From: Lachnospiraceae bacterium
GTDB lineage: Bacteria > Bacillota > Clostridia > Lachnospirales > Lachnospiraceae
NCBI GenBank assembly: GCA_017450485.1
Contig: JAFSTN010000020.1
Coordinates: 1 to 64,000 of the forward strand
Reading direction: 5' to 3'
DNA length: 64,000 bases
The position numbers and the translations under genes were made by a program. This document shows positions 17,671 through 24,758 of this stretch, piece after piece (the first letter of the stretch is position 1; each line of letters starts with the position of its first letter). Under the pieces are notes generated by a model that saw only the letters and a list, made by a program, of their open reading frames with translations, was not told where the DNA came from and searched no databases.

Positions 17671-18660
17671 ATGAGCAGTATTTCTTTTAACCCTTTCCGC
17701 AGGGTATCCGAGAGTGTGCCTGAAGATCGCACACAGCAGACTCAGCAGACAAAACAGGATAATAAGACGTCCGGCTCGGGATGGAGCAGTGAAGCGGGCA
17801 GTGTGTCCTTTTCCGAGGACAGATATGCCAAGGCGGATGCTTATTCCAGAACAGGACAGGCAGTAAATAACGGTACGGCAGCATCAGGTAAGGTTAAGCC
17901 CGGATGGAAGAGCCCGATTCCCGCTGTTACCAAAAGCGATGAATACGGCTCGGTAGTGGGCGAACCCAAACTGTCGGAGAAGGCAGCCGAGTATTATAAG
18001 CAGCTTAAGAGCAAATACGGTAATCTCGATTTCATACTTGTGGACAAGAATTCGTTGCAGGCAGCGAAGGCCAATGCCAACAGCTACGGTAATGCCAATC
18101 ATCTTGTAGTTCTCATAGATGAGGAGAAACTTGAGCGCATGGCTACGGATGAGAACTATCGCAAAAAGTACGAGACGATGATATCTCAGGCCGCATCGGG
18201 CGGAAGCAGACTCAGTCAGCTGGCTGCTCAGAATCCCGGTATCATGAAGGTCGGAATGAATACGAGTGATGACGGTAAGGGTTCGTTCGTGGCAGCATGC
18301 CTGAAGAATGCACCGAACCCCGGTGAGAGGATAGCAGAAAAGCGCGCCGAGAAAAAGGCCGAGGCAAAGGCTGCCGAGAAGAAGGCGCATAAAAAGCATG
18401 AAGAGAAGGCTCGCCTGGAGCGCAGAGAAGCCAGACGTACCGAGGAAGACGAACTCAGAGAGAAGATAGCCGAGAAACGGAACAGAACCGTTCTCAGTGA
18501 GGATGACTTCAGCGAATATAAAGACAATGATGATTACGAGCTGATATATGCAGACAGCATGGAAGAACTGATCACCAAGCTCGAAGCCTATAATGAGCGT
18601 ATGGGATACGGCACACCGGCGCTTCAGGGCGCAGGGCAGTATATGGATTATCAGGCATAA
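17671..18660 (+). CDS. DUF6033-like protein of unknown function
   Basis: A 329-residue protein without signal peptide or TM segment, with an AAGGAGG site before the ATG. The N-terminal 80 residues are Ser/Gln/Gly-rich and look disordered. Residues about 105-215 form a conserved globular part (YYKQLKSKYGNLDFILVDK, ANSYGNANHLVVLIDEEKLE, RMATDENYRKKYE) that I recognise from Lachnospiraceae proteins labelled DUF6033. Residues about 220-280 are a charged Ala/Glu/Lys/Arg helix, probably a coiled coil. Function is unknown. It seems to be a single-gene unit. Confidence 0.75.
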   Translation: MSSISFNPFRRVSESVPEDRTQQTQQTKQDNKTSGSGWSSEAGSVSFSEDRYAKADAYSRTGQAVNNGTAASGKVKPGWKSPIPAVTKSDEYGSVVGEPKLSEKAAEYYKQLKSKYGNLDFILVDKNSLQAAKANANSYGNANHLVVLIDEEKLERMATDENYRKKYETMISQAASGGSRLSQLAAQNPGIMKVGMNTSDDGKGSFVAACLKNAPNPGERIAEKRAEKKAEAKAAEKKAHKKHEEKARLERREARRTEEDELREKIAEKRNRTVLSEDDFSEYKDNDDYELIYADSMEELITKLEAYNERMGYGTPALQGAGQYMDYQA

Positions 18661-18771
18661 AAAACGGCGGTTTGGGGCTTGCCCTATCGGCTGATCCGGA
18701 CGGTTTGGAACCGGATATTTGTGCAGAAGTTTACGGTTGGGGTATATTATGTATACCTCGACCGTTTTATG

Positions 18772-18780
18772 TGTTATACT
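18772..18780 (+). promoter_or_regulatory. Extended -10 element just before the TPR/Big2 gene
   Basis: TGT followed by TATACT (18775-18780) ends seven bases before the ATG at 18788. Transcription would begin at or next to the start codon. No good -35 is seen. Confidence 0.4.
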
Positions 18781-18787
18781 GATATTT

Positions 18788-20644
18788 ATGATGTTTGGAA
18801 AAAATAAGAAAAAACAATCTGATAAAGCAGTTGAAGAATCACTGACCGAGACATCTGCAGAGGGGACATATGCATCTGACATGTCTGCATCCGCAGAAAC
18901 ATCCGGTGAAGCAACTTCTGTAACAGCGTCCGGAGAAGCATCCGGTGAGGCGATTTCTGAGACCGGAGCTGGGACACCCGAGAAATCGTCCGTTGAAGCA
19001 CCCCCTGAGACTGAGACGCCCGGAGAAACATCTTCCGAAGCAGCGCCCGGAGAAACATCCGGTGAAGCATCTTCTGTAACAGCGTCCGGAGAAACATCCG
19101 GTGAAGCAGCTTCTGAAGCAACTCCCGCGGAAGCATCCGACGAAGCATTTTCTGAGACCGAGTCCGAGATGACTGCGGATAAAAAAGGCCGCAAGTCCCG
19201 TAAGAAGGGCCGCAAATCTAAAGATTCCAAGACCGAGACCGACAAGGCCGATACCAAGACCGACACCAAGGCCAAGGCACGCAAAAAAAAGAAACGCAGG
19301 AAGGCCATCAAATACCTTCTTATCGGTTTCGTTGTCGTAGCCATAGCTGTCGGTGCCGTGACATTCATGCGTACCACTTTGCTGACCACTCAGCTCGACA
19401 TGGCCAAGACATATATGGAGAACGAGCAATGGGATGAAGCCGAGGCGGCGTACGACCAGGCTCTTCGGATTTTCCACAACAGTGCGGATGCATATCTGGG
19501 ACTTGCAGAAGTATCCATAGGCCGTGGAGAACTGACCGAAGCCATACACATTCTCGAAGAAGGCATATCGATCACCCATTCGGCTAATCTGGAGAAATCC
19601 CGTGAAGTTATCATGGATCAGGTTTTTGCCACTTACGTTCTGGACAGCTATCTGATCAATATCCTGCCCAAGGAAACCGCGAAGATCTCCGTGGAGCACC
19701 GGAGCGAAGACATGAATTTCACGGTCAGCTGGTCGAGTGCGGACGAATCCATAGGTACCGTAGACGAAGACGGTAACGTCGTAGCTGTCAAGGAAGGTAC
19801 CACCAAGATCATAGCAACCATAGGCAATGAGACCTGGGGATATCGTGATGTGTCTGCCACCCTGATAGTCGGTGTCATAGTGACATATCTGGAAGAACAG
19901 GGCTGCGACTATGTATCTACCCCCACGGGTATGATGGCTCCATGCTTCGTATATCAGCAGGATGAAAAAGGCTACAGAAAATACGACGGCACCCTCGATA
20001 TCGAGCAGGGCAACGCCACATATAATCTGACCAAATGCAAGCGTTCGGATCCTGATCCGGAGGGATACGTAACATATGATATCGAATATAAGATCAATGC
20101 TCCGACCAAATTCGGGATAACTGCAGGATCCGCGGAATCCAAGAATGCCTGGTATTACAATCAGGTGGCGGAAGAGATGATGCTGTGTGATGAGTATACC
20201 GGTCTGATATTCAGCGTGCAGGATCTGTACGGCGAAGAGGGATTGATATACGATTCGACTGTGGAATGGAACGATATGGAGTATCATATTACGGGTACGA
20301 CCGAGTCCATGTGGAGCAATGATGAGAAAAACGAGAACCGTGTGGATGAAAACTGGGCTATCTCGTACAGCCCGCTCACCACAGTAACATGGGCCGAAGC
20401 CGTAGCCGTAAATACGGTCAAGATCGAGGTCAGAGTTCCCGCCGAATATGAGGGGCTGTGTCTGGCACTTGAGAAACACGGCGTCAACGACTATACCGAT
20501 CCGAATGTTGAGGATGAGGATTACGAATATGATGCATCCGAGACGTTTACGGACAGATACTTCTTTGAGCCCGAGGAAGACGGCACGGTGCGTAAACCCG
20601 AAGACTATTATATTGTCCGGCTGAAGGACTTTATTGAGAAATAA
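18788..20644 (+). CDS. Single-span membrane protein with TPR and Big2-like domains
   Basis: Taken from ATG 18788 (618 residues); ATG 18749 would add a short hydrophobic lead. No ribosome-binding site is seen for either. After MMFGKNKKKQ, residues about 15-130 are a Ser/Thr/Glu/Ala low-complexity tract made of imperfect repeats such as ASGETSGEA. A strongly basic stretch (KARKKKKRRK) precedes one TM helix (about 173-195), so the repeat tract should be inside the cell and the rest outside. Residues about 197-265 resemble TPR repeats (WDEAEAAYDQALRIF). Residues about 298-350 are a Big2-type domain (VSWSSADESIGTVDEDGNV). The C-terminal 270 residues are beta-rich and unrecognised. Confidence 0.75.
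   Translation: MMFGKNKKKQSDKAVEESLTETSAEGTYASDMSASAETSGEATSVTASGEASGEAISETGAGTPEKSSVEAPPETETPGETSSEAAPGETSGEASSVTASGETSGEAASEATPAEASDEAFSETESEMTADKKGRKSRKKGRKSKDSKTETDKADTKTDTKAKARKKKKRRKAIKYLLIGFVVVAIAVGAVTFMRTTLLTTQLDMAKTYMENEQWDEAEAAYDQALRIFHNSADAYLGLAEVSIGRGELTEAIHILEEGISITHSANLEKSREVIMDQVFATYVLDSYLINILPKETAKISVEHRSEDMNFTVSWSSADESIGTVDEDGNVVAVKEGTTKIIATIGNETWGYRDVSATLIVGVIVTYLEEQGCDYVSTPTGMMAPCFVYQQDEKGYRKYDGTLDIEQGNATYNLTKCKRSDPDPEGYVTYDIEYKINAPTKFGITAGSAESKNAWYYNQVAEEMMLCDEYTGLIFSVQDLYGEEGLIYDSTVEWNDMEYHITGTTESMWSNDEKNENRVDENWAISYSPLTTVTWAEAVAVNTVKIEVRVPAEYEGLCLALEKHGVNDYTDPNVEDEDYEYDASETFTDRYFFEPEEDGTVRKPEDYYIVRLKDFIEK
18870..19165 (+). repeat. Imperfect in-frame repeat tract inside the TPR/Big2 gene
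   Basis: Variants of TCCGGAGAAACATCCGGTGA recur through this stretch, all in frame, and encode Ser/Glu/Thr/Ala-rich peptides. Unit lengths vary but keep the frame. Confidence 0.75.
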
Positions 20645-20664
20645 TATATTCGGATAATATGGAA

Positions 20665-20752
20665 GACCATGAGATCAGAAGACCATGAGATCAGAAGATC
20701 AGAAGATTAGAAGATCGGGAGATCGGGAGATTAGAAGATTAGGAGATCACAA
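20665..20752 (+). repeat. 8-bp tandem array (11 units) ending at a start codon
   Basis: Eleven consecutive 8-base units of the form GAYYRKRA run without a break: GACCATGA, GATCAGAA, GACCATGA, GATCAGAA twice, GATTAGAA, GATCGGGA twice, GATTAGAA, GATTAGGA, GATCACAA. The tenth and eleventh units together give AGGAG at 20741-20745, the ribosome-binding site of the gene starting at 20754. Confidence 0.9.
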
Positions 20753-20753
20753 C

Positions 20754-21653
20754 GTGGAAATGGGTCTGGATGTAACACTTGTTATAAAAAAAGGTATCCT
20801 GTTTATACTTGGACTTTTCGCATCTTTTGTTGTTTTTCACAGCATGTCCGTTGATGCGTATGCTTCTGAAGTATCTGATGAACAGGCTGTAAAGCAGGTT
20901 TTTGATGCGACCTATTATGCGTCGCACAATCCCGACGTGGTCATCGCAAGAGGAGACAGCACGGAGGCATTGCTTAAGCACTATATGGAATCCGGCCTGA
21001 ACGAAGGCAGAAGTGCGAGCGCGACATTTGATCCTCGTGCATACCGTGCGAGATACGCTGATCTGGATGCAGCATTCGGCGATAACTGGATCAAATATGT
21101 TAGACATTATGTAAACCATGGCATCGCAGAGGGCAGGGATGCTTCTCCCGTGGCTCAGACCGCTTCAAACGGTTCTGCCAGCGCTGCTTCCGGCAGCGGA
21201 AGTGAATATACCCGCCTCGGATCCTATACTACCAAGTATATGGACGGTGTGCCGAGAGCTGTGAACGTAGGTATCGCCGCAGCCGGTATCAACGGTGTGA
21301 AAGTCGCACCCGGCGCGGAATTCTCTTTTACAAATACCATACCGGCCAGAACCGTAGAGAACGGATATCAGGAAGCAACCGTATTTGTTAATAAGGAAAA
21401 AGTCAAAGGCCTCGGCGGAGGAATCTGTCAGGTATCATCCACACTTTATGCATGTATGAAGACTGTTGGCCTGGCGGCAACCGAGAGACATCCGCACTCG
21501 CTGCCTGTAGACTATCTGCCCGAGGGCTGGGATGCAACGATTTCCGGCCAGAGTGTGGATCTGAAATTCGTCAACACATACAGTACACCTTTGATGATCG
21601 CTGCACAGGCAGATCACGGCAAGCTGACCGTCAGCCTTTATCTGCAGAATTAG
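20754..21653 (+). CDS. Secreted VanW-domain protein
   Basis: Start GTG 20754, 8 bases after AGGAG, gives 299 residues; ATG 20760 is an alternative. The open frame also reads back through the 8-bp array. A signal peptide (about 10-37, ending DAYASE) is followed by a module common in Lachnospiraceae surface proteins (ATYYASHNPDV, HYMESGLNEGR; FDPRAYRARYADLDAAFG, HYVNHGIAEGR) at about 48-128. Residues about 160-290 are a VanW domain (VNVGIAAAGINGVKVAPG, GGGICQVSSTLY, HSLPVDYLPEG). VanW was named from vancomycin-resistance clusters, but its activity is unknown; a role in cell-wall biology is inferred. There is no terminator; a repeat region follows. Confidence 0.87.
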   Translation: MEMGLDVTLVIKKGILFILGLFASFVVFHSMSVDAYASEVSDEQAVKQVFDATYYASHNPDVVIARGDSTEALLKHYMESGLNEGRSASATFDPRAYRARYADLDAAFGDNWIKYVRHYVNHGIAEGRDASPVAQTASNGSASAASGSGSEYTRLGSYTTKYMDGVPRAVNVGIAAAGINGVKVAPGAEFSFTNTIPARTVENGYQEATVFVNKEKVKGLGGGICQVSSTLYACMKTVGLAATERHPHSLPVDYLPEGWDATISGQSVDLKFVNTYSTPLMIAAQADHGKLTVSLYLQN

Positions 21654-21682
21654 AATCAGATTAAGAATAAGAATAAGAATCA
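21652..21682 (+). repeat. Short AAGAAT tandem repeat
   Basis: Three AAGAAT hexamers in a row, flanked by degenerate copies, begin right at the stop codon of the VanW-domain gene. Confidence 0.7.
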
Positions 21683-21718
21683 AAACCGCGGTGTAGCGTT
21701 GGTTCTGCGGTGGAACGT

Positions 21719-22157
21719 TGTTTCGCGAGCCGCAGGTCTCATACCGCGACTGAGGCCATGATCGCCGATATTCACGTACAAGCGGCGCTAATCGGTACGC
21801 GAACTGTAGCCATAATCGCTGATATTCACGTACAAGCGGCGCCACCGGTACGCGAACTGTAGCCATAATCGCCGATATTCACGTACAAGCGGCGCTAATC
21901 GGTACGCGAACCGTAGCCATAATCGCTGATATTCACGTACAAGCGGCGCCAATTGGTACGCGAACCGTAGCCAAAATCGCCGATATTCACGTACAAGCAG
22001 CGCCAATTGGTACGCGAACCGTAGCCAAAATCGCCGATATTCACGTACAAGCGGAGCCAATCGGTACGCGAACTGTAGTCATAATCGCCGATATTCACGT
22101 ACAAGCGGAGCCATCGGTACGCGAACCGCGGCCATGTCGCCGAAAACTCGCGTACTT
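21719..22157 (+). repeat. 54-bp tandem repeat array (7 full units plus degenerate ends)
   Basis: The marker GATATTCACGTACAAG starts at 21767, 21821, 21874, 21928, 21982, 22036 and 22090, giving periods of 54, 53, 54, 54, 54 and 54. A half unit lies on the left and a decayed unit (CGAAAACTCGCGTACTT) on the right. Each unit contains TTCACGTAC and, 12-15 bases later, GTACGCGAA, which can pair as a 9-bp hairpin with one mismatch. Differences between units cluster between these arms. The region is otherwise non-coding. Together with its flanks it fills the 588-base gap between the VanW-domain gene and the tRNA. Confidence 0.93.
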
Positions 22158-22168
22158 CAAAAAAAGAC

Positions 22169-22197
22169 TTGCATTTTATGGCCGGACTTGATATTAT
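22169..22197 (+). promoter_or_regulatory. SigA-type promoter of tRNA-Glu
   Basis: TTGCAT at 22169-22174 and TATTAT at 22192-22197 are separated by 17 bases. This places transcription start about 38 bases before the tRNA. Read-through could also feed the rimP operon. Confidence 0.7.
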
Positions 22198-22241
22198 AGT
22201 TAAGCGTTCGTGTTCTGAAACGGATGCAGGCACGTATCTGT

Positions 22242-22313
22242 GGCTCGTTGGTCAAGCGGTTAAGACGCCGCCCTCTCACGGCGGAAACAGCGGTTCGATT
22301 CCGCTACGGGCTA
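22242..22313 (+). tRNA. tRNA-Glu (anticodon CTC)
   Basis: The cloverleaf closes well. The acceptor stem GGCTCGT pairs with ACGGGCT (two G-T pairs), the D-arm is GTC/GAC, and the anticodon stem CCGCC/GGCGG encloses CTCTCAC with anticodon CTC. The T-arm AGCGG/CCGCT encloses TTCGATT, and the discriminator is A. CCA is not encoded. CTC reads GAG; most Firmicutes also have a TTC isoacceptor elsewhere. Confidence 0.93.
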
Positions 22314-22330
22314 CTATAGAGTTATCGTTT

Positions 22331-22363
22331 TAAGTGGGCTTTTACGAGCCCACTTAATTATTT
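22331..22363 (+). terminator. Hairpin terminator after tRNA-Glu
   Basis: A perfect 10-bp stem (TAAGTGGGCT at 22331-22340 with 22347-22356) and a 6-base loop are followed by ATTATTT. The T run is short, so read-through into rimP is possible. Confidence 0.65.
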
Positions 22364-22389
22364 CCCGGGAAGCCCCGGCCGTTTTCGAT

Positions 22390-22440
22390 AAGGAAGCAAG
22401 CTAAGGAAACAAGCTAAGGAAGCAAGCTAAGGAAATAAGC
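22390..22440 (+). repeat. 13-bp tandem array carrying repeated Shine-Dalgarno-like sequence
   Basis: Units at 22390, 22403, 22416 and 22429 read AAGGAAGCAAGCT, AAGGAAACAAGCT, AAGGAAGCAAGCT and AAGGAAATAAGC, and the rimP ATG follows at once. Each unit starts with AAGGA, a good ribosome-binding sequence; only the last is at working distance (7 bases) from the start. Confidence 0.93.
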
Positions 22441-22911
22441 ATGTCAAAACATACTGACTACGAACAGAAAACAGAAGAGCTGCTCCGCCCGATAACAGCG
22501 GAATACGGGGTAGAGATCTACGATATCGAGTACGTCAGGGAAGGCGCGGATTACTACCTGAGGGCGTATATAGATAAAGAGGATGGTGTAAACATCGGAG
22601 ACTGCGAGAATGTGAGCCGTGCTCTCTCGGATGCCCTCGATGCCGCTGACTTCATTCCGGATGCATATATCCTGGAGGTATCGAGCCCGGGACTGGGGCG
22701 CAAGCTCACCAAGGACAGACATCTGGACAGAAGCATAGGAGATGAGGTGGACATACGCTTCTATAAGCCGCCGGACGGGTTTAAGGTCAAGGAACTCTCC
22801 GGAGTGCTCGAAGGATACGATACAGATCATATAACCGTGAGCATAGACGGTGAGAGCAGGAGTTTTGAACGGAAATCCATATCTCAGATCAGACTTGCGT
22901 TTGATTTCTAG
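22441..22911 (+). CDS. rimP: Ribosome maturation factor RimP
   Basis: A 156-residue factor for 30S subunit maturation. It has the two-domain RimP layout: an N-terminal alpha/beta domain (VEIYDIEYVREGADYYLRAY, IDKEDGVNIGDCENVSR, LEVSSPGLGRKL) and a C-terminal Sm-like barrel (about 85-155). Length is normal for the family. It is the first gene of the rimP-nusA-ylxR-ylxQ-infB operon. Its ribosome-binding site is the last unit of the 13-bp array. Confidence 0.95.
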   Translation: MSKHTDYEQKTEELLRPITAEYGVEIYDIEYVREGADYYLRAYIDKEDGVNIGDCENVSRALSDALDAADFIPDAYILEVSSPGLGRKLTKDRHLDRSIGDEVDIRFYKPPDGFKVKELSGVLEGYDTDHITVSIDGESRSFERKSISQIRLAFDF

Positions 22912-22951
22912 ATAAACAGATCAGATTAACTTAATTCTAAGGAGGATAAAA

Positions 22952-24184
22952 ATGAGCACTGATAATACCGCAGCCGAGCTTAAGCTTGCGTTGGACATGT
23001 TGGAGAAGGAGAAGGAGATCAGCCGCGACGTCCTTTTTGACGCCATCGAAGGATCGCTTCTTAAGGCATGCGCCAATCATTTCGGCAAGTCTGATAACTT
23101 CAAGGTGGAGATGGACAGGGAGACCTGCGAGTATCATGTATATCTCCAGAAGGAAGTGGTTATGGAGGTTTCCGACCCTGCTACTCAGATAAGCAAAGCT
23201 GAGGCGAAGGAGGACAATCCCAAGGTCAAGGTCGGTGACATCGTGGATATAGAGGTACAATCCAAGGAGTTCGGACGTATCGCGGCACAGAATGCAAAGA
23301 GCTACATACTCCAGATGATCCGTGAGAAAGAAAGAGACGCGATCTACAGCCAGTATGTCGGCAAGCAGAGGAGCGTGGTCAGCGGTATCGTACAGAGACG
23401 TGTCGGTGAGAATCTGACCATCAATCTCGGCAAGACAGATGCCATCCTTAATGAGAATGAGCAGGTCAAGAGCGAGAACTTAAGACCGAACGACAGAGTT
23501 AAAGTATATGTTCTCGAAGTCAAGAAGACAGAGAAGGGTTCCGCCAGGATCCTGGTGAGCCGTACACATAAGGATCTGGTCAAGTGCCTCTTTGAGTCGG
23601 AGGTGGCAGAGATCCAGGACGGTACCGTGGAGATCAAGGCTATCGTCAGGGAGCCCGGCAGCCGCAGCAAGATCGCCGTATGGAGCAATAATCCCGACGT
23701 GGATGCAGTCGGTGCCTGCGTAGGTGTGAACAGCTCCAGAGTCAATTCAGTGGTAGACGAGCTCAGAGGTGAGAAGGTAGATATCGTTAACTGGGATGAG
23801 AATCCCGGCCGCATGATAGAGAATGCGCTCAGTCCCGCCAGGATCGTGGCAGTATTCGCCGATCCCGAGACCAATATAGCCAAGGTTGTTGTGCCCGATG
23901 ATCAGCTGAGCCTGGCTATCGGACTTAAAGGACAGAATGCACGTCTGGCAGCCAAGCTGACCAATTACAAGATCGATATCAAGGACGAGACACAGGCTAA
24001 GGATGCTCCCGGCTTCAGATACGAAGACTACATGTTCGATGATGATGAAGAAGAATATGATGAGGAGTATGAAGGGGAATACGCTGAGGACGGCGAGTAC
24101 GACGAAGAGTATGTCGACGAAGCCGTTGCGGATGCTGAGGAAGCGGATGCGGCGGATCCCGATGATGCTGACGGCGAGGAATAA
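22952..24184 (+). CDS. nusA: Transcription termination/antitermination factor NusA
   Basis: A 410-residue RNA-polymerase-binding factor that affects pausing and termination. The N-terminal polymerase-binding domain (1-125) is followed by an S1 domain (about 135-200, SGIVQRRVGENLTINLG) and KH domains (about 205-350; SRTHKDLVKCLFESEV, GVNSSRVNSVVDELRGEKVD, LAIGLKGQNARLAAKL). A strongly acidic tail of about 50 residues ends the protein, a common low-complexity extension in this lineage. An AAGGAGG site precedes the ATG. Its last base overlaps the start of ylxR. Confidence 0.97.
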   Translation: MSTDNTAAELKLALDMLEKEKEISRDVLFDAIEGSLLKACANHFGKSDNFKVEMDRETCEYHVYLQKEVVMEVSDPATQISKAEAKEDNPKVKVGDIVDIEVQSKEFGRIAAQNAKSYILQMIREKERDAIYSQYVGKQRSVVSGIVQRRVGENLTINLGKTDAILNENEQVKSENLRPNDRVKVYVLEVKKTEKGSARILVSRTHKDLVKCLFESEVAEIQDGTVEIKAIVREPGSRSKIAVWSNNPDVDAVGACVGVNSSRVNSVVDELRGEKVDIVNWDENPGRMIENALSPARIVAVFADPETNIAKVVVPDDQLSLAIGLKGQNARLAAKLTNYKIDIKDETQAKDAPGFRYEDYMFDDDEEEYDEEYEGEYAEDGEYDEEYVDEAVADAEEADAADPDDADGEE

Positions 24185-24444
24185 TGAGAGAACCCGCAAG
24201 ACTGTGTGTGGCCTGTCGTACGAGCACGAGAAAGAGTGATCTGATCCGGCTGGTACGTACTCCCGAGGGAGAGGTCATAATAGATGTCAAAAAAAGATGT
24301 GAAGGCCGAGGTGCTTATATCTGTCCGAACGAAGCCTGCATTGAACTGGCGCGTAAAAAGCACAGTCTGGACAGGGCGCTTAGGTGTCACGCATCCGATG
24401 ATATATATGACAGTTTGAAAGGAATGGTACATGAGCAGACCTGA
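24184..24444 (+). CDS. ylxR: YlxR (RnpM) RNA-binding protein
   Basis: An 86-residue basic protein of the YlxR family, carrying the CVACR signature (LCVACRTSTRKSDLIRLVR) and GRGAYICPNEACIELA. B. subtilis YlxR (RnpM) binds the RNase P RNA and modulates that enzyme. The ATG overlaps the nusA stop codon by one base and the 3' end overlaps ylxQ by 14 bases, which indicates translational coupling. Confidence 0.93.
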   Translation: MREPARLCVACRTSTRKSDLIRLVRTPEGEVIIDVKKRCEGRGAYICPNEACIELARKKHSLDRALRCHASDDIYDSLKGMVHEQT

Positions 24445-24742
24445 CAGAGTGTTGTCACTACTCGGTATCGCAATGAAAGCCGGAAAGATAGTGTCAGGCG
24501 AAACATCCACCGAATCGGCTGTGAAGAGCTTACAGGCACATTTGGTCGTGATCGCGGAGGATGCGTCCGGCAATACCAGAAAACACTTTACTGATATGTG
24601 CAGATACAGAGATATACCCATCATAACCTACTCCACCAGGGAGGCACTGGGTAGAGCCATAGGTAAGGACTACCGGTCCAATCTGGCAGTTACAGATGAA
24701 GGGTTGGCGGACGCGGTCATCCAAGCGACACGTCCCGTATAA
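24431..24742 (+). CDS. ylxQ: YlxQ, L7Ae-family RNA-binding protein
   Basis: A 103-residue protein of the L7Ae/L30e/S12e fold, which binds kink-turn RNA. It shows [18 protein letters not shown] near the start, then [12 protein letters not shown] and [18 protein letters not shown]. It overlaps ylxR and ends 16 bases before infB, the standard place in Firmicutes. The exact RNA target of YlxQ is not known. Confidence 0.92.
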   Translation: MSRPDRVLSLLGIAMKAGKIVSGETSTESAVKSLQAHLVVIAEDASGNTRKHFTDMCRYRDIPIITYSTREALGRAIGKDYRSNLAVTDEGLADAVIQATRPV

Positions 24743-24758
24743 AGGAGGAGGAGAGCAT

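Noticed and set aside
17884-19389. Long minus-strand open frame crossing two + strand genes
   Set aside because: It spans two genes and their intergenic gap, contains the reverse of the low-complexity tract and shows no family motif.
18839-20479. Long open frame on the minus strand opposite the TPR/Big2 gene
   Set aside because: The + strand gene has recognisable domains and composition; the opposite frame is rich in Gly/Cys/Phe as expected for a shadow and has no start signals.
21719-22157. The 54-bp array as a CRISPR array
   Set aside because: Units are contiguous and repeated over their whole length; there are no unique spacers, and no cas genes lie in the window.
21788-22233. Minus-strand frames with an 18-residue periodic peptide in the 54-bp array
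   Set aside because: They stay open only because the period is divisible by three; no ribosome-binding site, and one 53-bp unit shifts the frame.
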